From assembly GCA_022453515.1 (NCBI GenBank), contig JAJNNY010000056.1, positions 183,968-247,967 on the forward strand: 64,000 nucleotides of DNA, given 5' to 3'. Source of the stretch: Astrocystis sublimbata (taxonomy: Eukaryota > Ascomycota > Sordariomycetes > Xylariales > Xylariaceae). The first letter of the stretch is position 1; the number at the start of each line of letters is the position of its first letter. The position numbers were made by a program, and so were the translations under genes. The notes beneath the pieces were generated by a model. It searched no databases. It was not told where the DNA came from and saw only the letters and a list, made by a program, of their open reading frames with translations. Positions 1 through 12,239 of this stretch are shown in pieces.

Positions 1-819
1 CAAACAAAGTCCGGAAGCTTCATTCTCATGCGCGTGTTTACGTTGCGCCACTTCGAAGTAACAAATCGCGCAGCTTGACAAGGTTGAAATGAGAAGCTCG
101 GGCGATGTTGAATGAAAAGGAACAATTGGATGTCTTTGGATGATAATTTAACCTGTAAATGCAACAGTGCCACACCACGGGGAACCGAGGCTAACCAGAC
201 TGGGGGCTGCGGGAATTGCATCCGCCCCCCAATGCTCCATATTCCAATATCTCGACAACCTTACGATCCCAGCCCTGAAACTTCGACTTCAGTGACAGAA
301 ACTATGTATCATATCAGTTGTTGAAGATCTCGAATACCACCTACCTTAATAGCCCACTTTTCAGGACCTTTGCTCTTCATTCCTCTCCAAACTACCGGCT
401 GGCCTTTCAATGTAGCCCATTTCGATATGTGTCGCACATCATATCGATTCATCGAATTTGTGAATATCGAAGGCGACAAGTTGGGAGCAGGTAATTGGTG
501 GTTAATTAGAAAAACCGGACCTTATCACAACACAACTATATGCCATATGCCAACTGCCGACACCCATATGGCATAACATTATAGCCGCATGTAGCAATCA
601 TTTCGGGGAGGACTGGCAGAGGTCCGTTGGACTTTTTGAGTATCAGATATCTTGGGGCGTCGGATATATGAATCGAAATTGTCGTTCGGCTCTCAGTGTG
701 CAGATCATAATCCAAACAAAGTACGAGTAATTCCAACTTTCTAGCATAACGCGAATTCAACCGCGTCAAAAAAGCGACGAATTGGCACCAAAGACATCAA
801 TACTAGAACAGCGGACACC
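1..819. other. Intergenic, no gene recognised
   Basis: Only short open frames (about 60-80 codons) with no recognisable protein, splice structure or repeat. The last 100 bases before 820 serve as the leader and promoter of the secreted zincin-like gene; no clear TATA box was seen. Confidence 0.5.
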
Positions 820-1510
820 ATGCGCTTCTCGATTGCCGCCGTAGTGACCATTGTCGCCTACGCCACCACCGCCTCAGCAGCACTCAACTGGACCCTCCAA
901 AGGGCGGGAAGTCCCTCGGCAGACCAATCCGATGCGTACCAAAGGATCGAGAACGCTATGAAATTGGCAGTAGCGCGCTACGCTCGCTTCACCAACGCCT
1001 CGAAGAATATCAAAGTGTACTACGCCCCGGGCGTGCCGACGGCGGAGGCAAGCTACAATGGGGATTTGCGGTTCGGCTCGGACCGGGCATACATGACGGA
1101 GCGTACCGCGATGCACGAGATCGCCCATACGCTCGGAGTTGGCCAGACGGCAGCGTTCGACCAGAAGTGTGCTGCCAACAATTGGCCCAAAGCTACGGCA
1201 CTGCTTCAGTCCTTCGACGGTGCCGGCGCCAAAATCAGCTGCGGGGGCGGGCACTTTTGGCCCTATGTAAGTTGGAACCGCAATCATTCGATCCCCCTCT
1301 TTGGCAAGTCTCTGGGACATGAGTGACCCTGATGGGTATTTGTGCCCTGGTAGACACTTGCAACATTCTGGAGCATAACGGTCACTGTTTGGTGAATGGT
1401 ATTGACTGACACTATTGTTGAAGGGGTTAAACTACGAGACAGAATGGAGTGAGACGAATGGGGATAGGCACGTGCAGATGGTCGATGCGATGCTAGCTGA
1501 TGGCATGTAA
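820..1510 (+). CDS. Secreted zincin-like metalloprotease domain protein
   Basis: Two exons, 820-1266 and 1424-1510, with a 157-bp intron (GTAAGT donor, CTGAC-like branch site, AAG acceptor) give a 177-residue protein. Residues 1-20 form a signal peptide ending in ASA. The motif HEIAHTLG (H99, E100, H103) is the HExxH zinc-binding signature of zincins. Reading through the intron would give a 168-residue product, but splicing restores an ending (HFWPY followed by GLNYETEW) that fits this small fungal and actinobacterial secreted family, which sometimes carries ricin-type lectin domains elsewhere. No lectin domain is present here. It is probably a small extracellular peptidase or peptidase-like protein. 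Substrate is unknown. The third zinc ligand is not obvious from sequence alone. Confidence 0.8.
1267..1423 (+). other. Intron of the zincin-like gene
   Basis: GTAAGT donor directly after the HFWPY codons and an AG acceptor at 1422-1423. Skipping it keeps the frame open to TAA at 1508-1510 and restores the family-like C-terminus. Confidence 0.75.
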
Positions 1511-2394
1511 ATTGTGGTAATTGGTATTCTTCTCGCCATATAGGTCACACTAATAGTGAAGCCAGAAAACCACGCGAGATTTACTCTAGAAAATTGCGCC
1601 ATGTTAAGTGAGAGCAAATTGAGTTTATTCAACCACTTGAGTCAAACCGATAATATAGTCCGGCTTTAGGACGCCGCCATAACTACATCCGTTTATTCAT
1701 AAACGGCCTCATTGTTCGCTTCGGTGTAATTGCGGTATTAATACGTGAGCGGCATAGCTCAGGTAGATTTCCATTCTGATTTGGTTTGGTGAGACCTATT
1801 TCAGAAGTATGGTCCGCCGAATTGGCGATGATCATCTTTTTGCGACACCGCGCCCTGAATTCTATGATCCGTAAGGGAAATGCGCGCCATCTGAAATTGA
1901 TAGCTACTTCTTACTTAGTCTGTCCCCACGTTGTACCCATTAATTACATTACGTCAGTGACACGATCCCAATACGCGAATGTCGTCTGTTGTCCAGTTGA
2001 TGCCCCTCCATTCGAGAAGGAAGTGTTACCAATGAAGACAATAACTTGCAATGCGAACTTCACAACACATATATGAAGGGACAAGGCAGAGAAGCATCAT
2101 CTATCGACTCACTCCCCCTTTACCAGCTCCACAAATTGCTCTCCAATTTCTGTGTATTCTATGACGACATTAGGCATCATACACAGGAGTGTTTGGTCCG
2201 AGAAAGAAACACGACGCGCCCTGGAGATTCAATCACACCTGTTGTTCTGTATCACCATAGACATAGAATTTAAACAAAATTGTCCGTGTTTCTGAACCTA
2301 AACCTACCTATGCACTACTCATCAACGATCAACCTTGCTTGAACTTGCCTAAACCACCAGAAGCATCTACCGCATCAGCCAAAAGCTCACAGCG
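1511..2394. other. Intergenic, no gene recognised
   Basis: Open frames of 75-96 codons on the plus strand lack any recognisable domain or coding signature. The last 120 bases, rich in C and A, are the probable 5' leader of the mannose-6-phosphate isomerase gene. Confidence 0.45.
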
Positions 2395-3670
2395 ATGTCG
2401 TCCGACCGTGTATTCCAGCTAGCTGGAACTTGCAATGAATACCCCTGGGGCAAGAAGGGCTCCGACTCACTTGCCGCCCGACTGTGCGAAAAGACACCCG
2501 GAGGTGACTTCAAGATCGAGTCCAACAAGTACTACTCCGAAATGTGGTTCGGCGACTATCCCGATTTCCCAGGACGCAAGCTCGCGACTGGTGAACCCTT
2601 GGCCGACGTGCTCAAGCGCGACCAGGAGCGCCTCCTCGGCAAGAAAGTCATCACACAATTCGACGCGCAGTTGCCGTTCCTGCCCAAGATCTTGTCCATC
2701 GCGAAGGCCCTGCCACTTCAGATTCACCCTAACAAAGACCTCGCCGCGAAGCTGCAGGAGCAGGACCCGGAGAACTTCACCGATGCGAATCATAAGCCTG
2801 AGATTGCGCTTGCGCTGTCCAAGTTCGAAGTCTTTGCGGGCTTTAAGCCCCTTGATGAGATAACGCCTCTTTTCAATCTCGCTCCCTTGAAGAGGTTTGA
2901 TGTTGGCGGTGGTGGGAAGTGGACGAATGAGACGTTGAGGAACGTGACGCGCGAGTTGCTGAAGCTGGAGCTGGATTCTGTCAAATCCATACAATCAGAG
3001 CTCTCTGCGCTCTCTAAAAGTGAGCTTGGCGATGCGGCCTATATCCTTGACCTACTACCGAGACTACAGGATCAGTATGGGCCCGAGGATGCCGGAAGCC
3101 GTGAGTAAAACATATTGTTCAATTATACTTGTCATTTGCTGACTCTGGATTGCTTTAGTTGTCGCGCTTTTATGCATGAACTACATGGTATTCCAAGCCG
3201 GTGATGCGATCTACATCCCTGCGGATGGAATCCACGCCTATCTTGCCGGCGACATCGTGGAATGCATGGCGAGGTCAAACAATGTACTGAACGTTGGGTT
3301 CTGCCCCCCAGCTGATCGGAACAACATCGATCTCTTCGCCAACACACTCACCTTTAAAGCGCATAGCAAAGAGGACGTGATACTTCCTAGCGAACCGAGC
3401 GACAAAAGCAAGAACAGCAAAACGGTGGTATATAAGCCGCCCATGAACGAGTTCGATATGCTTAGAACTGTCATGGAGGGCAGTGAGAGCGAAGAAATCA
3501 CTGCAAGTGATGGACCTGGCGTGATGATTGTCACGTCGGGTCAGGGCACCCTGCATGCTGATGGCAGCAAGTTTGATCTGTCGGCGGGTTACATATTTTA
3601 CATCGCCCCCGGCGTTGACATCAGAATACAAAGCGACGACTCTCTGGAGGCTTATACGGCGGTTATTTAG
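2395..3670 (+). CDS. Mannose-6-phosphate isomerase, type I
   Basis: Interconverts fructose-6-phosphate and mannose-6-phosphate, feeding GDP-mannose for cell-wall mannan, glycosylation and GPI anchors; cytosolic. Exons 2395-3100 and 3159-3670, separated by a 58-bp intron (GTGAGT...TTTAG), encode 405 residues. The type I zinc ligands are visible: Q109 and H111 in LQIHPNKD, E136 in HKPEIAL, and H261 in IPADGIHAYLAGD, matching the Gln/His/Glu/His set known from the yeast enzymes. The N-terminus (CNEYPWGKKGSDS) is also typical. It is slightly shorter than the usual 420-440 residues. It converges on the MFS gene with 204 bp between the stop codons. A housekeeping gene. Confidence 0.95.
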
Positions 3671-3874
3671 CGGACATATGGGGCTAATACATCTGTTGCT
3701 GTCCTTCGTCCTTCATTGTGTACTAGCATGGCGGAAGCATCCATTGGCGTTAAGAATTAAGACACCTTCATCACATCTGCCACGTCATCAAATGACCCCC
3801 TAAGTGCTACGTGGGCAGTGGCAGCCAGAGTGAAGTTCAGTACCTGTTTACATCAGCCGCGTCCCGTACATTTC

Positions 3875-5511
3875 TCATATCACATAACGAAAACTACGCG
3901 GGGAAGTTCTCCCCTCACTTTCTTCGAGCTCTGCCTTATCGAAAGCGCGATTCTCGCGATACAGGAGGAAGCTAAAAAGTGCCGAGATCACAGCTACCAG
4001 CAGACAGAATGAGAACGACACCCAGGAGCCCTTGCGATAGTAAGGCGCATCGTTGGACGGGAATATGTTAGTGCCAACCAAGGGACCAGCCTGCCCAAAT
4101 GTGGCGAATATCGCATACCCGCCGGCCCTCTTGCTCTCGGAATTGTGAGTGTTGGAGACCCACGGGATGAGGATCGCGACACTGACAAAAATAGTGATCG
4201 CTAGGTAGACGCCTATGTATCTAGACGCAGGTGCCTCCGTGATTGCGAGCAAGAGGAACCCGACAGCAGCTGTGATGCTGAAGAAGCAGACGAATGGCCC
4301 TCGCAGCTTGACGCGGTCGGATATGAAGCCGAAGATAAGGATCAAGATGAACGTCAGCAGATATGGCGGTGCTGAGAGCCCGTTTGCTTGAATCTGTGAG
4401 AATGACCCAATGTCGGCGATGATGCTTGGTACGAATAGTGGGAGGGAGGCGAAGGAGACGTTGCAGCCGAAATACATCAGTCCGGTCAGATAACCTGAAT
4501 GTCGAAGTTGAGCGACGATTCTTACAATATGAACATTGATTGATTAAACATACTTTTCCAGTCTTTGAAGGCCGTGAGGAAGTCATTGACCCTGAGACCT
4601 GTGTGGTTCACCACATCAGCTGTCTGATCGCGACTGACCATATGCTTGACGACCGCTTTCTCGCGATCTGTGAGAAACCTGGCGCTTTCGATGTCATCGG
4701 GGAAGTAAAACCATGCCACCACAGCCAGAACAAACGTAGGCAGCCCTTCAATCAGGAACAAGATCCTCCAAGGCTCGATGTGGCTTTTGATCCGAGTGAT
4801 GGCGTAGCCCAGAGCTCCGCCGTACGCATTCGCAAGCGCAGAACCAGACAGGAACATCCCCTGACGAAGACCGACTCTGTCGCGTGGGTAGAAGAAGGAT
4901 AAGTAGACTGGGACGCCGGCGTACATGGCCTCTGTCGCGCCGAGCAAGAGACGGAAGACTACGAATCTGCGCACATGGTATGAGTGAGAGACACTGGGAT
5001 TGTGCAAGTTAGGATTGAAAAGCGGCACGCACCCGGCGTAGTTCTGAGCTGCTGCCTGGGAAGTCGATATCGTGGCAAACGCGAAGACAACGACTGCGAC
5101 CCATATATGAGCTGGGAAGTGCTTCCAGCCGGCAGCTGCAATTTGGAATATGATGTCTATGTAGTCACATTCGGGTAAGCGACTCAATAAGATCTTTTGA
5201 GTAAGTAGGTAGGTAGGTATCTAGTACGCACATGTCACGTAGAAAAGAGTACCGAGGGTGGAGTATTGGTTGCCTTTGAGACCAATACTCTCGTCTAGAC
5301 CGGCGACGTGCGCGTTGCCCAGGTTCGATCGATCCAGAACAGATAACGAGTATATGGTGAATATCAAGGGCATGAGTCGCCAATCCAGTTTCCTGATCAC
5401 AGAAGCTTCCTCTTCCGGTGTTGGAGGGTCGCTGATGATCGGTCCTAGATTGTGGCCGCTTTCTGTCACGACCTGCGTACCCTCAACATCATGCTTAGTT
5501 ATATTGTCCAT
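3875..5511 (-). CDS. MFS transporter, anion:cation symporter (allantoate/nicotinate permease-like)
   Basis: Four exons on the minus strand (5511-5232, 5156-5033, 4966-4554, 4494-3875) with introns of 75, 66 and 59 bp total 1437 nt, or 478 residues. Joining the first two exons gives FYVTYIIFQI, the expected end of TM2 in this family. RKLDWRLMP before TM1, LDRSNLGNA after it, FRLLLGATEA in TM4, and GGALGYAI plus EPWRILFLIEG around TM5-6 are hallmarks of the fungal ACS family (Dal5, Tna1 and Seo1 types). The protein should sit in the plasma membrane as a 12-TM proton symporter for an organic anion. It is divergent from the flavoprotein at 6184, sharing a 672-bp upstream region, which suggests co-regulation and a common carboxylate substrate. 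Confidence 0.92.
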
Positions 5512-6183
5512 AGCTCAAGAATTACGAAAGAGATGTTGCCAGCGTCAAGCAGATATTGAGAGAGTGCTCATGGGAGGTCGAGAGGAAAAGTCCCATTTTG
5601 CTGACGAAATTTTAACATTCATGCGACTCTATATGCAGATTAATACCATAATGTCGTATAATGCACGGTCAGCCCCCCGATTCCCGCAAGTTATAGCCTT
5701 TTCCGCAGGTTATTGCCTCTGAACTGATCTACCCCAACGCGGGGTCTGTAGGAGGGCGTTCGAGTATGGGAGCATTTACTTTGGCGACCAATCGTGACGC
5801 TCGTCAAGTGACCTGTGTAACTTGCGCGATAGGCCATCATACTTAGTAGTCTTCTGGATTGGATGCATACAGTCATCAAACAGAGGCGAATTAGTCAGTT
5901 GGTACGATTATTCAATAGGTTACAAAGCAATGGTGAAAACGTTTCAAAATCAATGATTGAGATATTTCCACTGAGTATGGCGATGTATGTATGAGCTGCA
6001 CACAATCGATGCTCTTGCTGAAGTTGGGGTGGACGCCGACCGAAAGAGGGGTTGTAACTTCTCATCCCGCGGGGATGATCAAATGCATTATGATTTTCGA
6101 CGTTAAAATCCCGCCCTTTTACCAACAAATCTTCTCATTCGAATAAACGACTAATAAACGATCAATCGACATATCACGACATT
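5512..6183. promoter_or_regulatory. Shared divergent promoter region (MFS transporter / flavoprotein)
   Basis: A 672-bp gap between two start codons pointing away from each other, with no coding signal. It must hold the promoters of both genes. No specific operator was identified. Confidence 0.55.
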
Positions 6184-8004
6184 ATGATATATGACGAGAC
6201 ATTCGATGTGGTTGTTGTGGGTGGCGGCAATGCCGGCTTTTCGGCCGCCACGACAGCAGCGCAAGCTGGCGCTCAGGTCTTACTAGTAGAAAAGGCACCA
6301 ATTGAAGAATCTGGAGGCAACACGGTAAGCTCATAAAGTTCTACTTCAATTCAGGCGCGCCATTAATCCAGCCCAGTACTTCACGGCAGCAGCCTTCCGA
6401 TGTTGTTTCAACGGGTTAAACGACCTGTTGCCCTATCTCTATCAATCCGATGGCACCAAGGGTCTGCCGCAAGAGCTGATCGACAAGATTGAGATGGCGC
6501 CGTATTCGAAGTCAGATTTTCTCACGGTAAGAGTGTAGCAATTTATTGATTTCAACCCGACTGATTTGATCCGTAGGATATCCATCGAGTGACTAAAGGA
6601 CGGGCAGATCCGGCCCTGGCTGAGCTCCTTGTAGAAAACTCAAGAGAAGCTGTGCAGTGGTTGATGGACAACGGGGCTCGGTTTACGCTATCGTTTAATC
6701 GGCAGTCATTCTTCACTGAAGGGAAATACAAATTCTGGGGTGGCATGGTCATGACGATGATTGGTAAAAGCTTAATCTTTGACAATTGAGCATAGCTGCT
6801 GCATGGATGCACTAACACCAGGATTCAGGTCAAGGCAAAGGTCTATTTCAATGTCACCTTGAACTTGCGCAAAAGAGCGGCGTCACTGTTCGTTTCGGCT
6901 GCCCAGCTATAGATCTTCTCACTGATCCTATCACCAATGCAGTGCTGTAAGTGAACACTGTTGTTATTTATTACCCTTTATTTGGAACTTACTAACTTGA
7001 GTCATTGAAGCGGCGTAAGAGTATACAGCAACGGAAAGTTCGGCAACATCGCAGCTAGAGGCGGCGTCGTGTTAGCATGCGGTGGCTTCCAGGCGTCTCC
7101 GGCTCTTCGCGCCAAGTACCTTGGGCCTGGTTGGGATCTCGCGCATGTACGAGGCACAAGATACAACGTGGGGGATGGGCACCGAATGGCTAAAGAAGTA
7201 GGTGCTATGCTAGAAGGCAACTATTCCGGATGCCATTCGGTCGCTTGGGACGCCAAGTCACCTCGACACTCGGGAGATCGAGTGTTGACAAATCAGTACA
7301 CAAAGTCGGGCTATCCCCTTGGTATCATGGTCAATGTGAAGGGTAGGAGATTCGTTGACGAGGGCTTCGATCTTCGGAACTTCACGTATGCTGTTTTTGG
7401 TCGCGAGATCCTCAAGCAGCCTCGAGGTATCGCATTTCAAGTGTGGGATGCTAACGGTGTAAAGTGGCTCCGGGAGGAAGAGTATGCAGACGATGTGACC
7501 ACCAACCTCAGAGCAGACAGCCTCGAAGAACTTGCAGACGTTCTCGTCGACATGGGATTAACGAATAGGGAACAGTTCTTAGACACCATTACAGAATTTA
7601 ACGATGCGTGCCGAAGCTATAGAGACGAACAGCCCAATCGAAGCTTTGATCCGGCGGTAAGAGATGGAATGTCAACTCAGGGGAAGTCGCGCAGTCTGTC
7701 TTTGCCCAAGAGCAACTGGGCGATGCCACTAGAAAAAACTCCCTATACGGCTGTCGAGGTCACATGCGGCATCACTTTCACCTTTGGCGGTCTAGCTGCC
7801 ACGCCCCAGGCACAGGTTGTAAGAGAGGCCACTAGAAGCCCAATCGAAGGTCTATGGTGCGCGGGCGAGATTCTAGGAGGACTGTTTTTCGATAACTACC
7901 CCGGGGGTAGCGGGCTTACAATGGGGGTCATAATGGGAAGAGCAGCCGGCAAAGGAGCTGCGGAAAGAGCTAGACAAGAGGCGGCAACATCAACTACAGA
8001 GTAG
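6184..8004 (+). CDS. FAD-dependent tricarballylate dehydrogenase-like flavoprotein (TcuA / fumarate reductase family)
   Basis: Five exons (6184-6324, 6377-6526, 6577-6763, 6829-6946, 7011-8004) total 1590 nt, 529 residues. The N-terminal dinucleotide-binding motif [12 protein letters not shown] (from residue 11), followed by LLVEKAP and SGGNT, is the flavin-binding start of the fumarate reductase/succinate dehydrogenase flavoprotein superfamily, specifically like TcuA. The C-terminal motif WCAGEI with [12 protein letters not shown] closes the FAD site. Family members move hydride between a carboxylate substrate and FAD; TcuA oxidises tricarballylate to cis-aconitate. No signal peptide, so cytosolic is likely. 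The acceptor at 6828 was chosen because the alternative at about 6820 shifts the frame. The divergent transporter supports a role in carboxylate catabolism; exact substrate is inferred, not shown. Confidence 0.88.
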
Positions 8005-8535
8005 CAGAATACAGATGCTTCATGTGTTTCCCTAACTCCCCATTGTGAAATCTATGATGGGGATACTGCATAAGATCCCATGGCCATTTGATCATCGCAG
8101 ACCTCTCTTGAAAGAGCTCGTCAATATGAGAACTCTGACAAAGTCGCAGCAGAACGGAAAGTCTGACATGAAAAATATCCACATCAAGTCGCTTGTGAAG
8201 CTAGAAAGCATGGAGCTGCATAGTCTTTGAAGAAGCTTGAAAAAGATATTGCTAACCCGCCATAGTCATTTGCATTTCATTGTCTACCTAAGAGTCAGTT
8301 GTCCTTGTATCCCACAATCACTGCCTTCATGTTGCATTGATGTTAGACTAGCTCAAGCGCTGCCTGAAAGATCTAAACGCGAAGTATTGTTCTTGTGTCC
8401 AAACAAGAATGTTGTTTGTCAATAGATGAGACCAACGAAGGCATTATATAAATGACTGTGTACTCCCAGAGGCTGGACCTACAAAATACCTCTCACCCAC
8501 CAAACAAACAATAGCCTTGACAGATTAATTCTGGC
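8005..8535. other. Intergenic with TATA-like site
   Basis: No gene recognised. A TATATAA-like box lies at about 8444-8451, roughly 90-150 bp upstream of the next gene's possible start codons. Confidence 0.45.
8444..8451 (+). promoter_or_regulatory. TATA-like box
   Basis: The sequence TATATAAA stands upstream of the gene beginning at 8536 or 8596 at a plausible core-promoter distance for a fungal gene. Confidence 0.35.
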
Positions 8536-9048
8536 TTGACAAAGACACAACCAATTGTTTCGCTCAACACCTATCAAACCCTTACACCCGAAACCATGTC
8601 AACTAGCGCCCACACTCCTTCTGGCGGTCGCCATGATGTAGCTCTCCTCATCTACCGAAAAGACCGAAAAGGAAACTTCGAGCTTCTGGTCCGCCACGAG
8701 GAGCCAAAGAAACGTGGCGTATACCACGTGCCCAGCAGGGCGTCACACCCCAACGAAAAGACCACAGATACCGCAAAACGTATCGGCGTCGAATCTTTAG
8801 GTCGTGAAATACCCGCTTCCCACCTTGACTACACACGGTCCGCGATTGCCCACAGTTCAAACCGAGATGCCAGGGCTAGCGTATTCATGGTCAAGGCCAC
8901 GCCGCAGCTGGAAGAACTTACAAAGATGTGGCGCTGGCGGGGTTGGTCGTACCTGTTCCTCCCACTGAACGACTATGAGGGTGAAGTGCATTTGTCCTCT
9001 AGCGTGAATGCTACAGCTGCTTCATTAATCATGCTTCTTCAAGACTAA
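8536..9048 (+). CDS. Hypothetical small protein, possibly Nudix-fold-like
   Basis: An uninterrupted 170-codon frame. A second in-frame ATG at 8596 (starting MSTSAHTPSGGRHDV) fits better as the true start, giving 150 residues. From there ALLIYRKDRKGNFELLVRHE followed by VYHVPSR resembles the first strands of a Nudix-like fold, but the catalytic Nudix box (G-x5-E-x7-REUxEE) is not present, so hydrolase activity is not supported. No signal peptide or TM segment. I do not recognise the family; a divergent enzyme-fold protein or fungal orphan are both possible. Confidence 0.6.
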   Translation: MTKTQPIVSLNTYQTLTPETMSTSAHTPSGGRHDVALLIYRKDRKGNFELLVRHEEPKKRGVYHVPSRASHPNEKTTDTAKRIGVESLGREIPASHLDYTRSAIAHSSNRDARASVFMVKATPQLEELTKMWRWRGWSYLFLPLNDYEGEVHLSSSVNATAASLIMLLQD

Positions 9049-10275
9049 AGCTACGTGAAGCGCACGGTCAAATGAAGTTGAGGTCATGGGTTGCTAGTTG
9101 CGAAATACATAGACGCGCGTTTCCATCCCAGTGTTTCGTGATACATCTCCATGGCAAGTGTTGGAGAGTCGACAGAGTCCTCGGAAAAGAAAAAAGAGTG
9201 AAGATGGATAGAAAAGAAGGAAGAATAAAGAGGTAGAGAAAGGGAAAAGGGGTAAAGAAAACAAAGGATAAAGCACAGTAAGGCAAGGAAGCCGGGCATC
9301 ATATAGCACTTCAATCATCCCCTTATTAAAAATTTCTGCATCTAATTAAGTCTCGCATGTGATTCTAACTACTGCTTATATTGTATATAGCAGTCAACCC
9401 TAATTAGGTGGAACATCAACTTAAAGCGGCGCAGCAGTCTTTTGAGGTGCATTAGATCACTTGTGAGATCGTGCAAAACCCCGCGTTCCCCCGCGTATCT
9501 CCGCAACGTTTTTTCATCGTCCCCCCCAGTTTATGATAGACCGATGGACTAATATAATAGTAACTTAGCTAAACCATCAAGACTCAGCTGTGCGACGAAG
9601 TAGTGAGTTAAGCTTAAGTCAACTGCATCAAGTCACGGCATTTATCTGCTTGAGCTAATGCTACAAGTCAATTACCTATGTACAGCAATTTGCAATTCGA
9701 GGGAAGATCAGCATTAATTGCCCAAGTTAGTAATACCTAGCATGGGAGCCCAGTTCAGGCACGCCCATGCGCTGCAAGGTTACAGTGTCACCATTGTTAC
9801 CTAGATAAAAGGTTACAACCGGATAGCTTGAGCTTCCTAGGGCGCTCAGCAGCTCGCTTACATAACAGTTCAACCATGAATAAAACAAAATTTCAAAAAA
9901 GCTCTGTTAATATGTGATTCTACAGTTGCAATCCATTCACAAGTCGATATAAGCAGTGGGTATCAGTCTGCTGGTATCAGTTATTCAATTAGCCTATTAA
10001 TCGCATAGCCGCGGTCTCGGCGCATATGAACCTGGTACAGTCATTCTGCGGTAGACGGCGATGTCAGCGAAGGATCGTGGGTGTGACTTGATAACAAGGG
10101 TTGAGGATGCGCACCAGTTGGGTAAGCCATCGTCGCACTTGAGAGAGGTAGTATAGTCAACAACTCATAATGAGGCTGTTCGAATGTTGTTCGAGTACAT
10201 TCTAGCTTTATAATAAAACTTCTCACTCTCACTTGATTCGTTCCCACTTAGATTCTCAGAAAGCACTTTTCGAGG
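9049..10275. other. Intergenic; purine-rich tract
   Basis: No gene recognised. At about 9180-9290 the plus strand is nearly all purine, the kind of CT-rich tract (on the minus strand) often found in fungal promoters, but no minus-strand gene starting downstream of it was found. Confidence 0.4.
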
Positions 10276-10875
10276 ATGTCAGAACTTGATCATGTCTTCA
10301 AAACCCCCACAGATCTCTCACCAGCTTATGAAATTCGGCCGCACCTGCCGGGCGACATGGGAATGATCGTCCACCACCATGGTCACATAGTGAGATTCAC
10401 ATGCTCTTCTTTTTCCAACACAGTACACTGAGAGGACATGCAGTACTCAAGAGACTATGGCTGGGGCCCAAGCTTCGAATCAGGGACCGCGCGCCTGGTC
10501 GCCGACTTCCTCGACAACCACGACCCGACCCGCGAGCGCGTGTTCGTCGCCCAGAGGATCGAAACAGCCGAGTTCCTAGGCTCCATAGCGCTCTTCAAGC
10601 ACAAGACTGAGGCAAACGTGGCGCACCTGCGTCTGCTGCTGGTGACTCATGCTGCTAGAGGCTTAGGGTTGGGCTCTGAGCTGGTCAGAACCTGTGTTGA
10701 GTACGCGCGTAATTGCGGCTATGCGAAGATTGTCCTGTGGACGTTCAGTGTTCTGGAAGGCGCGCGGAAGCTTTACAGGCGAGCGGGCTTTGAGATGTTG
10801 AAGGCATATGAAGTGAGTGATTGGTGGGGGACGAGACTGGTGGAAGAGCTGTGGGAGATGAAGCTGGTTGACTAA
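10276..10875 (+). CDS. GNAT-family N-acetyltransferase
   Basis: Two exons, 10276-10389 and 10444-10875, with a 54-bp intron, encode 181 residues. The acceptor CAG at 10441-10443 was chosen because it gives HHGHI followed by YSRDYGW, matching the 'HGxLYxxEYGW' spacing of GNATs that are often fused to MarR regulators in bacteria; earlier acceptors add extra residues. The acetyl-CoA-binding motif A is LRLLLVTHAARGLGLGSEL, with the R/Q-x-x-G-x-G/A loop, and YRRAGFEML is the motif B tyrosine region. It should acetylate an amine of unknown nature in the cytosol. No MarR domain is present. Confidence 0.88.
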
Positions 10876-12239
10876 TGGGTGGGCTGTGAATCGGGATCAT
10901 GAGGTTAAGAAGACCTTGTGCGCAGTTTGAGGGTGAGCCCTTAGTGTATATTACTTCTACTGACTGCGATCTGGCATAGCTATTCTATTATTACAGTTTC
11001 AGATGGTAGATCCTCATCTTCGGACCACGCTACGAAGTAGCTTATCATGTCGCATTCTGAATTTCAGATACCAGTAGACACCCGGTACCTATGGCAGGGG
11101 TCAATGATGTTCACTAATCGCGACTGAGCTAATCCAATTATCGACTTTGATGTGAGTCAAGTTTGACGAATCACTTGGTGTGTAGTTAATGAGTCGCACA
11201 TAAGTGTCTCAGCCAATACAACGGGAACGCCAGCGGTGTGACGTCTGATACAGTTCGAAACTCTTGACTGATTACTAATCTGTTTAGATGAACTGCCAAC
11301 CATCACGAGTTTAGATCCCGGCAACTTCATCAGCCAAGAGCTTTGTTGATGCGGGCAAGGTTCTGTGCAGACGCCATTTACCCCGTAGCATGTTTCTGTC
11401 GCATTCTGCTGCCCTTTATCTGTTTAATGCTAGCCGGTCATTGCTTGATTGAGAAACTAGATATCCGAGGACTGGAACAGCCGCCTCCGAGGATAACTGT
11501 CTCGAGGGGATAAATTTAGTATCGAGAACCTGGTTAGCTTATGTCGTCGCCGCATGCGAGTCGCACTGAGTTTGTTGTGCTGAGAGACATAACATATCAA
11601 TGAAGTCTAATTATAGTTGAAGACTGTGCAGCAAGTCGCAAGACTTCTGGCTTCTGTACTTTGCCAATCCTTTCAACTTGGCATCAACAGTGTGGGCGCT
11701 CGTCTTTATCAAGGAGGTACATATGGTTACGGATGGCCAACTGTATTCCCCGATAGTTCCACGTGCTACGGAGCCACATGGACATTGCAGCTTTTTGTGC
11801 GATGGCATATGATTATTCAATGGCGTGCGCACACATCTCAAGTCTCGGCATTTGCACAATACTTAAATCGTTGGCGCTTTCTGTTGAATTGTATTGTATA
11901 CATCGTATGATAGTGATGTAATGCTAATTCTCCTCCTAGATTGGGCTTACTGCCCTTTTCGCAGAATGATGTGTGGGCAGCAATATGGTCTGATAACGTC
12001 TCTGTTGCCGTATTCAGCAGGTTTCAGTGGGACCCCTATAACTAGAAGCTCTAATGGAATTCTGATGGGTAGCATGAGCATGAAGGGAATTTCTAACCTT
12101 GACCTACTCAAGGCTAGTTCTGGCTAGGCAAGCTTTTCCATTTCGCTTAAGCAGTTGCGGGCATGGGATGTGCGCGGAACTTTCGTCAATCCTGGGCCTG
12201 CCTTGCCCGGGATGTGATCCGGGATTATGACTCCACTAT

